From Bacteroidaceae bacterium (GTDB lineage: Bacteria > Bacteroidota > Bacteroidia > Bacteroidales > Bacteroidaceae): a stretch of 64,000 bases of DNA. The notes beneath the pieces are model-generated. The model did not search any database and was not told the DNA's origin. It saw nothing but the letters and a program-made list of their open reading frames with translations. Shown here in pieces: positions 56,023 to 64,000 of this stretch. The DNA is taken from contig JAEEZS010000055.1 in NCBI GenBank assembly GCA_016291905.1, positions 1-64,000 of the forward strand. The letters run 5' to 3'. Positions within the stretch are counted from its first letter, which is position 1. Every line of letters starts with the position of its first letter. The position numbers and the translations under genes are program-made.

Positions 56023-57888
56023 ATGAAAAAGCTCCTCTACCCTACCCTGATGGTTGTGGCGGTCATGGTCCTCTCGTGCAAGGACGACAGCAGCGCTGAT
56101 ACCAAAGCATTCACCCCCGTCAGCTTCTCGGAAGTCACCATCAACGACAGCTTCTGGGCCCCGCGTCTCAGGAAGCACAAGGAGGCCACCATCCCTGTCT
56201 GCATCGACCAGATTGAAAATCAGACTGGCCGCATGCGCAACTTTGAGCATGCAGCCCTGCGTCAGGGGGAGCACAGTGGTATCTTCTTTGACGACAGCGA
56301 TGTCTATAAGGCTCTGGAGGGGATGGCTTACAGCCTGCAGAACAACCCCGACCCTCAGCTGGAGGCAAAGTGCGATGAGTGGATTGACAAGTTTGCTGCT
56401 GCCCAGCTGGAGGACGGCTACCTCAACACCTTCTACACCCTGACAGGGCTTGACCAGCGCTGGAAGAACATGGACCGCCATGAGATGTACTGTGCCGGCC
56501 ACATGATAGAGGCTGCCGTGGCTTACTACAAGGTGACGGGTAAGAGGAAGCTGGTGGACGTGTGTGAAAGGTTTGTGCAGCACATGATGAGTGTCTTCGG
56601 TCCTGAAGGCCGTCATTGGGTGCCAGGGCATGAGGAGATTGAGCTGGCTCTCGTAAAACTCTATGAGATAACCGATAAGCAGGAGTATCTTGACTTTGCG
56701 GCGTGGCTTCTTGAGGAGCGTGGACATGGCTATGGCAGTTATGGAAACAATCATCCTTGGCCTGCCCATTACTATCAGGACGAGGTGCCTGTGAGTGAGC
56801 TGGAGAAGATTTCAGGGCATGCCGTGCGCTCCATGTATCTGTTCTGTGGAATGGCTGATGTGGCAGCCTACACGGGCAATACAGCCTACAGGGAGGCACT
56901 GGACCGCGTGTGGGACGATGTGGTGCTCAGGAATATGTACATCACAGGGGGCATTGGCCAATCGGCTTCCAATGAGGGCTTTACCACCGACTACAGCCTT
57001 CCCAACAAGTCGGCTTACTGCGAGACGTGTGCCTCGGTGGGCATGGTGCTCTGGAACTGGCGAATGAACCAGTTTACAGGGGATTCAAGGTATGTCGATG
57101 TGCTTGAGCGCAGCCTCTACAATGGTGCCCTGGCTGGCATCTCGCTCAGTGGCGACAGGTTTTTCTACGTCAATCCCCTGGAGAGCGATGGGGGACATCA
57201 TCGTCAGGCTTGGTATGGCTGTGCCTGCTGCCCCAGTCAGATTTGCCGCTTCCTCCCCTCCATCGGCAACTACATCTATGGCCTTTCGGACGATGCCCTT
57301 TGGGTGAATCTCTTCATCGGAAACTCCTCCAAGTACATGACTATCAAGACAGAATATCCCTGGGATGGACATGTGGAGCTGACAGTGGGGAACCTGGATA
57401 AGAAGGAAATCCGCATCCGTATCCCTGACTGGTCGGAGATGAATGCCAGGGAAAGTCATGGTAGTGTTTACAGCTACACCTTTGAATCGCTCTCACGGCC
57501 AGTCAAGACCAAGACAGTGGATGGCTATCTGTGTGTCAGCCCCCTAAAGGGACGTTGGAAGAAGGGCGACAGACTGGTGTTTGATGTGGATATGCCTGTG
57601 GTGGCCGTGGCTGCCGACCCCCGTGTGAAGGAGGATGAGGGAATGCGTGCCGTACAGTGTGGCCCCATTGTGTATTGCATGGAGAAGATTGACAATAATG
57701 CCCTCTATGACAATGCCTTGCTGACGGCAGACACAGAGTTCCGCAAGGCCAAGGACCCCTATCTGCTGGGGGGTGTTCAGATGGTGTTTGCCTCCAATCC
57801 TACGGGCAACTACACGTTCATTCCCTACTATGCGTGGGACAACCGTGCCCCCTCCCCCATGCGAGTGTGGGTGCCGTATGAGGAGTAA
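56023..57888 (+). CDS. GH127 beta-L-arabinofuranosidase lipoprotein
   Basis: Glycoside hydrolase family 127 (formerly DUF1680), which releases arabinofuranose from plant glycans. 621 residues. Lipobox MVLSC (Cys19) suggests surface or periplasmic anchoring. The family core runs from FWAPRLRKHKEATIPVCIDQ through NQTGRMRNFEHAA. The metal/nucleophile cysteines are visible in YCETCASVGMVLWNWRMN and YGCACCPSQICRFLPS. It stands alone, with no SusC/D pair in the window, and converges with polA. Confidence 0.9.
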   Translation: MKKLLYPTLMVVAVMVLSCKDDSSADTKAFTPVSFSEVTINDSFWAPRLRKHKEATIPVCIDQIENQTGRMRNFEHAALRQGEHSGIFFDDSDVYKALEGMAYSLQNNPDPQLEAKCDEWIDKFAAAQLEDGYLNTFYTLTGLDQRWKNMDRHEMYCAGHMIEAAVAYYKVTGKRKLVDVCERFVQHMMSVFGPEGRHWVPGHEEIELALVKLYEITDKQEYLDFAAWLLEERGHGYGSYGNNHPWPAHYYQDEVPVSELEKISGHAVRSMYLFCGMADVAAYTGNTAYREALDRVWDDVVLRNMYITGGIGQSASNEGFTTDYSLPNKSAYCETCASVGMVLWNWRMNQFTGDSRYVDVLERSLYNGALAGISLSGDRFFYVNPLESDGGHHRQAWYGCACCPSQICRFLPSIGNYIYGLSDDALWVNLFIGNSSKYMTIKTEYPWDGHVELTVGNLDKKEIRIRIPDWSEMNARESHGSVYSYTFESLSRPVKTKTVDGYLCVSPLKGRWKKGDRLVFDVDMPVVAVAADPRVKEDEGMRAVQCGPIVYCMEKIDNNALYDNALLTADTEFRKAKDPYLLGGVQMVFASNPTGNYTFIPYYAWDNRAPSPMRVWVPYEE

Positions 57889-57917
57889 AGCCTCAGTGGG
57901 GTTAGTCAAAGAGAAGA

Positions 57918-60785
57918 TCAGTGAGCCTCTAACCAATTCTTGCCCCAGCCACAGTCGGCTGTGAGGGGCACACGCAGGTGTACGGCATTCTCCATAGCCT
58001 CGATGACAATCTGCTGCACACGCTCTTTCTCCTCAGGGAAGACGCTGAAGTTCAGTTCGTCGTGCACTTGCAGAATCATCTTTGAACGGATGCCCTCAGC
58101 CTGGAATCGCTCATAGATTTTGTTCATGGCCACCTTGATGATGTCGGCTGCCGAGCCCTGTATGGGGGCGTTGATGGCATTCCGCTCAGCATAGCCGCGC
58201 ACATTGGCATTGTGGCTGTTGATGTCGGGGAGGTAGCGCTTGCGGTGGAAGAGGGTTTCCACATAGCCCTTCTCGCGAGCCAGGGCGATGCTCTCATCCA
58301 TATAGCGGCGCACATCGGGGTAGGTGATGAAGTAGTTGTCAATAAGTTCCTTGGCTTCTCCCCTACTCACTCCCATGCGTTCTGCCAGCCCAAACACGCT
58401 GATGCCGTAGATGATGCCGAAGTTGGCAGTCTTGGCTTTGGAACGTTCTTCACGGGTGACCTCTCCAAGGGGTTTCTTGAAGACTTTGGCTGCTGTGGCA
58501 GCGTGGATGTCCTCTCCCTCAAGGAAGGCTTCGATGAGGTTCTTGTCGCCACTCAGATGGGCCATGATGCGCAGTTCAATCTGGCTGTAGTCGGCTGAGA
58601 AGAACAGGCAGCCCTCGTCGGGAATGAAGGCTTTGCGTATTTCCTTGCCATCATCGTCGCGCACAGGGATGTTCTGGAGGTTGGGGTTGCTTGAACTCAG
58701 TCGTCCTGTGGCTGTAACCGTCTGATTGAATGACGTGTGGATGTGTCCTGTGCGTGGATTGATAAGAGCCGGCAGGGGTTCCACATAGGTGCCGATGAGT
58801 TTCTTCAGGCCACGATGGGCAAGGATTTTCTCCACAATGGGATGCCGGCTGCGGAGGCTTTCCAACACCTCTTCGGTGGTGACATACTGCCCCGTCTTGG
58901 TCTTTTTGGGCTTCTCCATGATCTTCATCCGCTCAAACAACACTTCGCCCACTTGCTTGGGCGAGGCTATATTGAAGTCCATGCCTGCCAGCGAGTGAAT
59001 CTCATCCTCCAGCTGCAGCATACGTTCTGTGAAGTGGCGTGAGGTCTCCTTCAGGGCCTCCGTATCCACGCGGGCACCATTCCTCTCCATGGTGGCCAGC
59101 ACGCGCACCAGGGGCATCTCAACGGTGTAAAACAGCTCTTCCACGCCCTGCTTCTTCAGTTCTTTTTCAAGGACGTGCTTCAGCTTGAGGGTGACGTCGG
59201 CATCCTCGCAGGCATAGTCGCAGATGAGGGCAGGGGAGAGGTCGCGCATGTTCAGCTGCCCCTTTCCGCGTTCGCCAATCAGTTCCTCGATGTGGATGGT
59301 GCGGTAGTTCAGATAGACCTCGGCTAGGAAGTCCATGTTGTGTCGCAGCTCGGGCTGCAGGAGATAGTGGGCAATCATGGTGTCGAAGAGAGGGCCACAG
59401 ATTTCCACGCCGTAGTTTTGCATGACCATGTAGTCGTACTTGATGTTTTGCCCGATCTTCAAGGTGTGCGGATGATGGAGTAGGGGAGCAAACTCGTTCA
59501 CCACAGCCTGGGCTTCTGCCTCATCAGCGGGCACGGGAACATACCAAGCCTCGTCTTCCTCCTTGCAGAAGCTCATACCCACCAGATGGGCATCAATGGC
59601 GTTCACGCTGTCGGTTTCTGTGTCAAATGCAAAGGAATCTACACTACTGAAAAGTTGCAAAATTTCAGCTCTTTTCTCCTTTGTATCAGCAAGATGATAG
59701 CTGTGTTTCCGCGATTCTAACCCGCTGAGATTCGAAAAAAAACCATCACTCGTCCCTGTGCCCGTGATTTTTGAAGCCTCAGAGGGCATTTCCGGGGTTT
59801 TTGCAGGGACAGCGCCGAACAAATCTCCTTGGATGGGACCTTGGGCTGAAGGGGAAGTGGGGGTCTGTGCGTCGAAAAGAGAAGGCTGTTTTTGTCCCCG
59901 ATGTTTCTCTTCGCTGTGGCTTCCTTCCATCCGACTTAAGAAACTGCGGAACTCCAGCTCGGTGAAAATCTCTCTCAGTTTGTCGTTGTCGGGCTCCTCT
60001 TTTTTCAGCTCTTCGAGGTTGAGTTCGATGGGGACATCTCTGTTGATGGTGGCTAAGAAGCGGCTCAATCTTATCTGCTCGACATTGCCTTCGACCTTCT
60101 CCTTGAGGGCTCCCTTCAGCTCGCCGGTTCTACTCAAAAGTCCTTCGATGCTTCCGAATTCCTCTATCAGTTTCTTTGCTGTCTTTTCGCCCACTCCAGG
60201 GCAGCCGGGGATGTTGTCAGAGGAATCACCCATCAGTCCCAGCAAGTCGATCATCTGAGTAGGGTAGGAGAGACCGTACTTTTCGCACACCTTCTCGGGG
60301 GTGAGGATTTCCTCCGCCTTGTCACCCAGTTTGGGGCGGTAGATGTTTACCCGCTCTGTCACCAGCTGGGCGTAGTCCTTGTCGGGGGTCATCATGTAGC
60401 AAAAAACGCCCTTTTCATCGGCTTTTCTCGACAATGTACCTATCACATCATCGGCTTCAAAGCCTGCCACTTCAAGGATGGGGATGCGGTAGGCCCGTAT
60501 GATTTCCTTGATGTAGGGCACAGCCTTCCGGATGTCCTCTGGGGTCTCCTCGCGCTGGGCTTTGTAAGAGGGAAAGATTTCGTGGCGGAAGGTCTTTCCT
60601 GCAGGGTCAAAGGCTATCCCGATGTGGGTGGGATTCTCCTTTTTCAGCACCTCATCCAAGGTGTTTACAAAGCCGTAGATGGCTGAAGTGTTCATTCCCT
60701 TGGAGTTATATCTTGGCGAACGAATCATTGCATAGTAGGCGCGGAAAATCAGCGCGTAGGCATCAAGCAAAAACAGTTTGTCCAT
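57918..60785 (-). CDS. polA: DNA polymerase I
   Basis: 955 residues with all three activities. The 5'-3' exonuclease covers about 1-300 (LFLDAYALIFRAYYAMI, LLGLMGDSSDNIPGCPGVGE). The 3'-5' exonuclease has its D-x-E intact in FAFDTETDSVNAIDAHLVG. The polymerase domain has FFSADYSQIELRIMAHLSG, RSKAKTANFGIIYGIS and the final VHDELNFSVF. Residues of about 295-350 form a low-complexity linker. Confidence 0.98.
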   Translation of the reverse strand: MDKLFLLDAYALIFRAYYAMIRSPRYNSKGMNTSAIYGFVNTLDEVLKKENPTHIGIAFDPAGKTFRHEIFPSYKAQREETPEDIRKAVPYIKEIIRAYRIPILEVAGFEADDVIGTLSRKADEKGVFCYMMTPDKDYAQLVTERVNIYRPKLGDKAEEILTPEKVCEKYGLSYPTQMIDLLGLMGDSSDNIPGCPGVGEKTAKKLIEEFGSIEGLLSRTGELKGALKEKVEGNVEQIRLSRFLATINRDVPIELNLEELKKEEPDNDKLREIFTELEFRSFLSRMEGSHSEEKHRGQKQPSLFDAQTPTSPSAQGPIQGDLFGAVPAKTPEMPSEASKITGTGTSDGFFSNLSGLESRKHSYHLADTKEKRAEILQLFSSVDSFAFDTETDSVNAIDAHLVGMSFCKEEDEAWYVPVPADEAEAQAVVNEFAPLLHHPHTLKIGQNIKYDYMVMQNYGVEICGPLFDTMIAHYLLQPELRHNMDFLAEVYLNYRTIHIEELIGERGKGQLNMRDLSPALICDYACEDADVTLKLKHVLEKELKKQGVEELFYTVEMPLVRVLATMERNGARVDTEALKETSRHFTERMLQLEDEIHSLAGMDFNIASPKQVGEVLFERMKIMEKPKKTKTGQYVTTEEVLESLRSRHPIVEKILAHRGLKKLIGTYVEPLPALINPRTGHIHTSFNQTVTATGRLSSSNPNLQNIPVRDDDGKEIRKAFIPDEGCLFFSADYSQIELRIMAHLSGDKNLIEAFLEGEDIHAATAAKVFKKPLGEVTREERSKAKTANFGIIYGISVFGLAERMGVSRGEAKELIDNYFITYPDVRRYMDESIALAREKGYVETLFHRKRYLPDINSHNANVRGYAERNAINAPIQGSAADIIKVAMNKIYERFQAEGIRSKMILQVHDELNFSVFPEEKERVQQIVIEAMENAVHLRVPLTADCGWGKNWLEAH

Positions 60786-60843
60786 AATTGAAGAATTTTG
60801 CGGTAAAATTACGAAATAATTATTATATCTCCCAATTAATTGT

Positions 60844-60851
60844 TATTTTTG
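60844..60851 (+). promoter_or_regulatory. Promoter -7 box of the polyprenyl synthase gene
   Basis: TATTTTTG followed by CACC, 17 nt before ATG 60869. Confidence 0.55.
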
Positions 60852-60868
60852 CACCTCAAAAATGCGCG

Positions 60869-61843
60869 ATGAACCCATTAGATGTCATAATCAGACCTGT
60901 CGAGCAGGAGTATCATCACTTCCAGTCGCTCTATGACAATTTTACTGTAACCGACAATCCTCTGCTGCGTGAGGTACTGAATCATATTGTCCAAAAAAAG
61001 GGCAAGCAGATGCGCCCTATTTTGGCCCTGCTATTTGCCAAATTGTTCGGTGAAATCGGCGATTCTACCTATAATTCTTCCCTTTCGCTGGAGCTCCTCC
61101 ACACAGCCAGCCTGGTGCACGACGATGTGATTGATGAGAGCGATAAACGCCGTGGACAACCTTCGGTCAATGCTTCGTTTGGGAACAAGGTGGCTGTCCT
61201 TTCGGGGGATTATCTGTTGTCTATCAGCATGCTGTATATGGCCCGCACCAACAATGTGGAGATGGCAAGGGTGGTCAGCAAACTGGCTCAGACACTCTCT
61301 GATGGCGAGCTCTTCCAGTTGTTTGAAAGCCGCGAAAATGTGGTTTCCGAGGATGTCTATTTCCTTATTATTAAGAAGAAAACAGCGGCTCTCTTCTCAG
61401 CCTGCACGCGGTTGGGGGCTTTGTCTGTCAATGCTTCTCCCGAAGATGTGGAAAGAGCTGCAAAAATAGGCGAATTCATCGGCGTTTGTTTCCAAATCAA
61501 GGATGATATTTTCGATTATTTCGAGTCAGCAACCTTGGGCAAACCCACGGGTAGTGACATGCGAGAGGGAAAGCTCACGCTGCCCATCATCTATACTGTG
61601 CGTAACTTTGGTACGGATGACATACATCGGAAGATTGAGCAGCTGAAGGCGGGCTCATTGTCTGATAATGAGATTCATGAGCTGATAGAATTTGCCAAGT
61701 CACATGGCGGTATAGCCTATGCCGAAAGCGTCATGAGGTCTTATCGTGAAAAGGTCTTAGCCTTGTTGGCAGAGTACGATAACAAGGAGATTGTCAGTGC
61801 CATCATAGCCTATCTTGACTATGTCATAGGCCGCGAGAAATAA
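60869..61843 (+). CDS. Trans-polyprenyl diphosphate synthase
   Basis: Chain elongation with isopentenyl diphosphate, probably for the menaquinone side chain. ATG 60869 (MNPLDVIIRPVEQEYHHFQS) is preferred over an upstream ATG that would cover the promoter. 324 residues. The two Asp-rich motifs are LVHDDVIDESDKRRGQPS and QIKDDIFDYFE; GKQMRPILALLFAKL is the usual N-terminal motif. The chain length, hence ispB or another symbol, cannot be fixed by eye. A 21-bp array begins at its stop codon. Confidence 0.9.
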   Translation: MNPLDVIIRPVEQEYHHFQSLYDNFTVTDNPLLREVLNHIVQKKGKQMRPILALLFAKLFGEIGDSTYNSSLSLELLHTASLVHDDVIDESDKRRGQPSVNASFGNKVAVLSGDYLLSISMLYMARTNNVEMARVVSKLAQTLSDGELFQLFESRENVVSEDVYFLIIKKKTAALFSACTRLGALSVNASPEDVERAAKIGEFIGVCFQIKDDIFDYFESATLGKPTGSDMREGKLTLPIIYTVRNFGTDDIHRKIEQLKAGSLSDNEIHELIEFAKSHGGIAYAESVMRSYREKVLALLAEYDNKEIVSAIIAYLDYVIGREK

Positions 61844-61930
61844 AGGCCTTTTCCTTCCCGCAGAAGGGCCTTTCGGCAAATTAGAAGGCCCTTTCCACCG
61901 CTCAGAAGGCCCTTTTAGCACTCTAGATGA
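61841..61930 (+). repeat. 21-bp-period array starting at a stop codon
   Basis: Units start at 61841, 61862, 61883, 61904 and 61925 (partial), all 21 bp apart. Most begin AGAAGG(G/C)CC; the first begins TAAAGGCC, where TAA is the stop of the upstream gene. Confidence 0.8.
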
Positions 61931-61941
61931 GCCCACAAAAA

Positions 61942-61978
61942 AACGGAGAGTATTACTACCCTCCGCTTTCTTTTTGTC
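61942..61978. terminator. Bidirectional terminator between the polyprenyl synthase gene and deoC
   Basis: CGGAG and CTCCG arms, preceded by a run of A and followed by CTTTCTTTTT, so it can work for both convergent genes. Confidence 0.65.
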
Positions 61979-61986
61979 AGTTCGAA

Positions 61987-62901
61987 TCAGAAGAATTTGA
62001 CGTTTTCACCGAGGATTTCTGACAGTAGCAGGTTGGCCAGACGGCTTGTTCCTAAGCGGAAGAACTGGTTGTTGAGCCATTCCTCGCCCAGAATTTCCTT
62101 GACAATGGTGTAATAGACCACTGCATCGCGCACACAGTTGATGCCTCCTGCGGGCTTAAAGCCTACTTTCCTGCCTGTCTGAGCATAGTATTCTTTGATA
62201 GCCTGACACATCACATAGGCTGCTTCAGGAGTGGCTGCAGGCTCTTGTTTGCCGGTGGAAGTCTTAATGAAATCGGCTCCGCTGTACATGGAGAGTAGGG
62301 AAGCCTTCTTGATGTTAGCGCAGCTGCCCAGGGCACCCGTTTCAAGGATGACTTTCATGTGGTGTTCGCCACAAGTTTCCTTTAATTCCTCGATTTCATC
62401 GCACATTCCTTCGTAGTCACCACTCAGGAATTTGCCCACGCTGATGACAATGTCGATTTCAGTAGCACCGTCCTTGAGAGCCAAGGCTGTCTCAGCCACC
62501 TTGATTTCAGGGAAGGTCTGAGAGGAAGGAAATCCAGCTGACACGCAGGCAATACCCACTTCTTCCACTTCAAGCGACTGGCTGACAATCTGTGCAAAAC
62601 AGGGATAGACACAAATGGCGGCAACAGGCTTCAGGTCAGGGTATTTGTCCTCAAACTCGTTGACTTTTTCCGTGAATTTCAGCACGCTTTCCTCGCTGTC
62701 GGTGGTTTTCAACGTGGTGAGGTCAATGCAGTTGAAGAGCAGTTTCTTTACTTCGAGGGTGTCGTTCTGCGGCACTTTCTCTGCAATCAGTTTGGCTATC
62801 GCAGCCTTCACATCCTCGTCCTTGAGGCTTGTGTTGTAGCGGGCAAGCATCTCTTCGTACTTTCCGTTTTCGGCGTACGCCTGGGTGGTTTCTTTTTCCA
62901 T
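61987..62901 (-). CDS. deoC: Deoxyribose-phosphate aldolase
   Basis: Splits 2-deoxyribose 5-phosphate into glyceraldehyde 3-phosphate and acetaldehyde. 304 residues, somewhat longer than E. coli DeoC because of an N-terminal helical extension. The Schiff-base lysine region is SGADFIKTSTGKQEPAATPE; AVCVYPCFAQIV-like sequence and GATEIDIVISVGKFLSGDYE are also conserved. It is the last gene of the leftward uvrC-dtd-mazG-deoC group, 11 nt after its neighbour. Confidence 0.96.
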   Translation of the reverse strand: MEKETTQAYAENGKYEEMLARYNTSLKDEDVKAAIAKLIAEKVPQNDTLEVKKLLFNCIDLTTLKTTDSEESVLKFTEKVNEFEDKYPDLKPVAAICVYPCFAQIVSQSLEVEEVGIACVSAGFPSSQTFPEIKVAETALALKDGATEIDIVISVGKFLSGDYEGMCDEIEELKETCGEHHMKVILETGALGSCANIKKASLLSMYSGADFIKTSTGKQEPAATPEAAYVMCQAIKEYYAQTGRKVGFKPAGGINCVRDAVVYYTIVKEILGEEWLNNQFFRLGTSRLANLLLSEILGENVKFF

Positions 62902-62912
62902 AATTGTTTCGT

Positions 62913-63245
62913 TTATTTTAATTTAGGGTTGTTGATATGTCTTTCTTTGTCGCGATTTGTCTTTTTCTCTATGGTTTTCTGCCAGGCCTCCGTCAGGTTC
63001 ACGCCTGTCTGGTTTGCCAGACAAGCCAGTATCCATAGAATATCCGCCATTTCATCGGATAAATTAGCCGTTTCGCCCTCTTTGAAGGACTGCTCGCCAT
63101 AGACTCTTGCCATGACGCGTGCCAGCTCTCCGACTTCTTCCATGAGGATGGTCATATTGGTGAGCTCGTTGAAATAGCGCACACCGTAGGTCTTTATCCA
63201 GTCGTCAGTCTGCTTCTGTACCGCAGCCAGTGTGATTTCTTCCAT
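62913..63245 (-). CDS. MazG-like nucleotide pyrophosphohydrolase
   Basis: 110 residues. The MazG four-helix pattern is visible: LMEEVGELARVMARVYGEQS followed by LSDEMADILWILACLANQTG, holding the metal-binding E-x-x-E and E-x-x-D. Likely hydrolyses a nucleotide triphosphate for housekeeping. Lies 11 nt after dtd. Confidence 0.88.
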   Translation of the reverse strand: MEEITLAAVQKQTDDWIKTYGVRYFNELTNMTILMEEVGELARVMARVYGEQSFKEGETANLSDEMADILWILACLANQTGVNLTEAWQKTIEKKTNRDKERHINNPKLK

Positions 63246-63256
63246 AATGCGATTCC

Positions 63257-63709
63257 TTATTCTTTTACTTTGCTATCAATAAGTATGGTAACAGGACCAT
63301 CGTTAATCAACTCCACTTTCATGTCTGCTCCGAATGTTCCTGTTTCCACAGGTTTCTGAAGGGCTATGCTGAGCTCTTCGCAGAACTCTTCGTAGAGGGG
63401 GATGGCAGTTTCTGGTCTGGCTGCGCGGATATACGAAGGGCGGTTTCCCTTCTTTGTGGATGCCATCAGCGTAAATTGGCTCACAACAAGTATTTCTCCT
63501 CCGTGTTCCAGAATACTTTTGTTCATCACGCCGTTTTCATCGGGAAAAATCCGAAGGTTGACAATCTTTTTGCAAAGCCATTGGATGTCTTCCTGCGTGT
63601 CTGCTTCCTCAATTCCTAACAGTATCAGCATGCCTTGCCCTATGGCAGACTTTTGGATGCTGTCGATAGTGACAGAGGCACGGCTCACTCTTTGTATAAC
63701 GATTCTCAT
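63257..63709 (-). CDS. dtd: D-aminoacyl-tRNA deacylase
   Basis: Removes D-amino acids from mischarged tRNA. 150 residues, normal length. It starts MRIVIQRVSRASVTID. The active-site motifs are SQFTLMASTKKGNRPSY and the C-terminal FGADMKVELINDGPVTILID. Lies 13 nt downstream of uvrC. Confidence 0.97.
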   Translation of the reverse strand: MRIVIQRVSRASVTIDSIQKSAIGQGMLILLGIEEADTQEDIQWLCKKIVNLRIFPDENGVMNKSILEHGGEILVVSQFTLMASTKKGNRPSYIRAARPETAIPLYEEFCEELSIALQKPVETGTFGADMKVELINDGPVTILIDSKVKE

Positions 63710-63722
63710 TTCCTTGTATCTT

Positions 63723-64000
63723 TTATGGGCGGTTCAGGCTTTCTTTAAGGATTTCGGCCTTTTTTTGTCCTAATATCTCTGCAATCTCATTCACGTCGGC
63801 TTCTTTGATCCGTTTCACGCTCTTGAATCTTTTCAGCAGCGCTTCCTTGCTCTTGGCCCCGATGCCTGGGATGTTGTCGAGTGCTGAAACCACTTGGTGC
63901 TTGCTGCGTTTGTCGCGATGGAAGGTGATTGCAAAGCGATGCACCTCGTCCTGTATCTTCACTAGAAGACGAAAGAGCGAACTGTCCTGTTTTAATCCAA
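63723..64000 (-). CDS. uvrC: UvrC, C-terminal end (partial)
   Basis: The reading frame enters from the right edge of the window. The last 92 residues are present, starting GLKQDSSLFRLLVKIQDEVH. RFAITFHRDKRSK ends the RNase H-like nuclease domain, and a C-terminal double helix-hairpin-helix follows (LDNIPGIGAKSKEALLKRFK, SVKRIKEADVNEIAEI). Excinuclease subunit that cuts on both sides of a DNA lesion. Confidence 0.95.
   Translation of the reverse strand, partial: GLKQDSSLFRLLVKIQDEVHRFAITFHRDKRSKHQVVSALDNIPGIGAKSKEALLKRFKSVKRIKEADVNEIAEILGQKKAEILKESLNRP

Noticed and set aside
61841-61930. Intergenic 21-22-bp arrays as CRISPR arrays
   Set aside because: There are no unique spacers between units, units are contiguous, and no cas gene is near.
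1-64000. tRNA or rRNA genes
   Set aside because: No cloverleaf-like sequence with a GTTCGAAT-type T-loop, or rRNA segment, was noticed. A tRNAscan-type search would be needed to exclude one with certainty.

Overview
The window looks like a chromosomal segment of a Prevotella-like member of the Bacteroidales. Evidence: promoters follow the Bacteroidetes pattern (TAnnTTTG near -7, TTG or TTTG about 20 bp upstream); glutamine synthetase is type III and lysine synthesis uses DapL; there are BspA-type leucine-rich-repeat proteins, many lipoproteins with an SC lipobox, a PorZ-like type IX secretion protein, a GH127 arabinofuranosidase and a DUF4294 protein. No tRNA, rRNA, CRISPR, transposase or phage gene was recognised.

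Layout. 0-13.2 kb is a nitrogen-assimilation locus: a leftward operon gltB-gltD-dapF-dapL-glnN faces a rightward group glnB-amt-asnB, with divergent promoters between them. Ammonium is imported by Amt under P-II control, captured as glutamine and glutamate, and passed to asparagine and diaminopimelate. glnN carries an in-frame TAG near codon 419. 13.3-17.8 kb has a membrane-tethered TPR/HTH regulator, a BspA-like surface protein and an 866-bp gene-free stretch with a 172-bp palindromic element. 17.8-23.5 kb is a leftward envelope group (DUF3108, Ig-like lipoprotein, thioredoxin-fold lipoprotein lacking CXXC) ending in bipA. 23.8-36.2 kb holds rpsO, an HhH outer-membrane protein divergent from a DUF4294 protein, two small lipoproteins, a lytic transglycosylase, and a rightward run rlmL-like, DPP IV, purD and two membrane proteins.

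36.2-48.2 kb is more AT-rich: a second copy of the 172-bp palindrome, a DUF3244-like secreted protein, purU and an aspartokinase-like protein, then leftward porZ-like, rdgB, yitT-like and leuS. The convergent gap at 40.9-41.5 kb has a cluster of DnaA-box 9-mers and AT-rich tracts. Sampled G/C counts on the + strand change from C-rich (left) to G-rich (right), regardless of coding direction, so this is a good candidate for the replication origin.

48.4-64 kb holds a CDF-like transporter with mutS, lgt, ychF, hsp20, a small BspA-like lipoprotein, GH127, polA, a polyprenyl diphosphate synthase, and a leftward group uvrC (partial)-dtd-mazG-like-deoC.

Much of the unexplained structure is non-coding repeat: intergenic arrays with a 21- or 22-bp period, each with its own unit; short tandem heptamers at gene ends that also appear in frame inside genes; and the two 172-bp palindromes whose arms differ in matching ways between copies.
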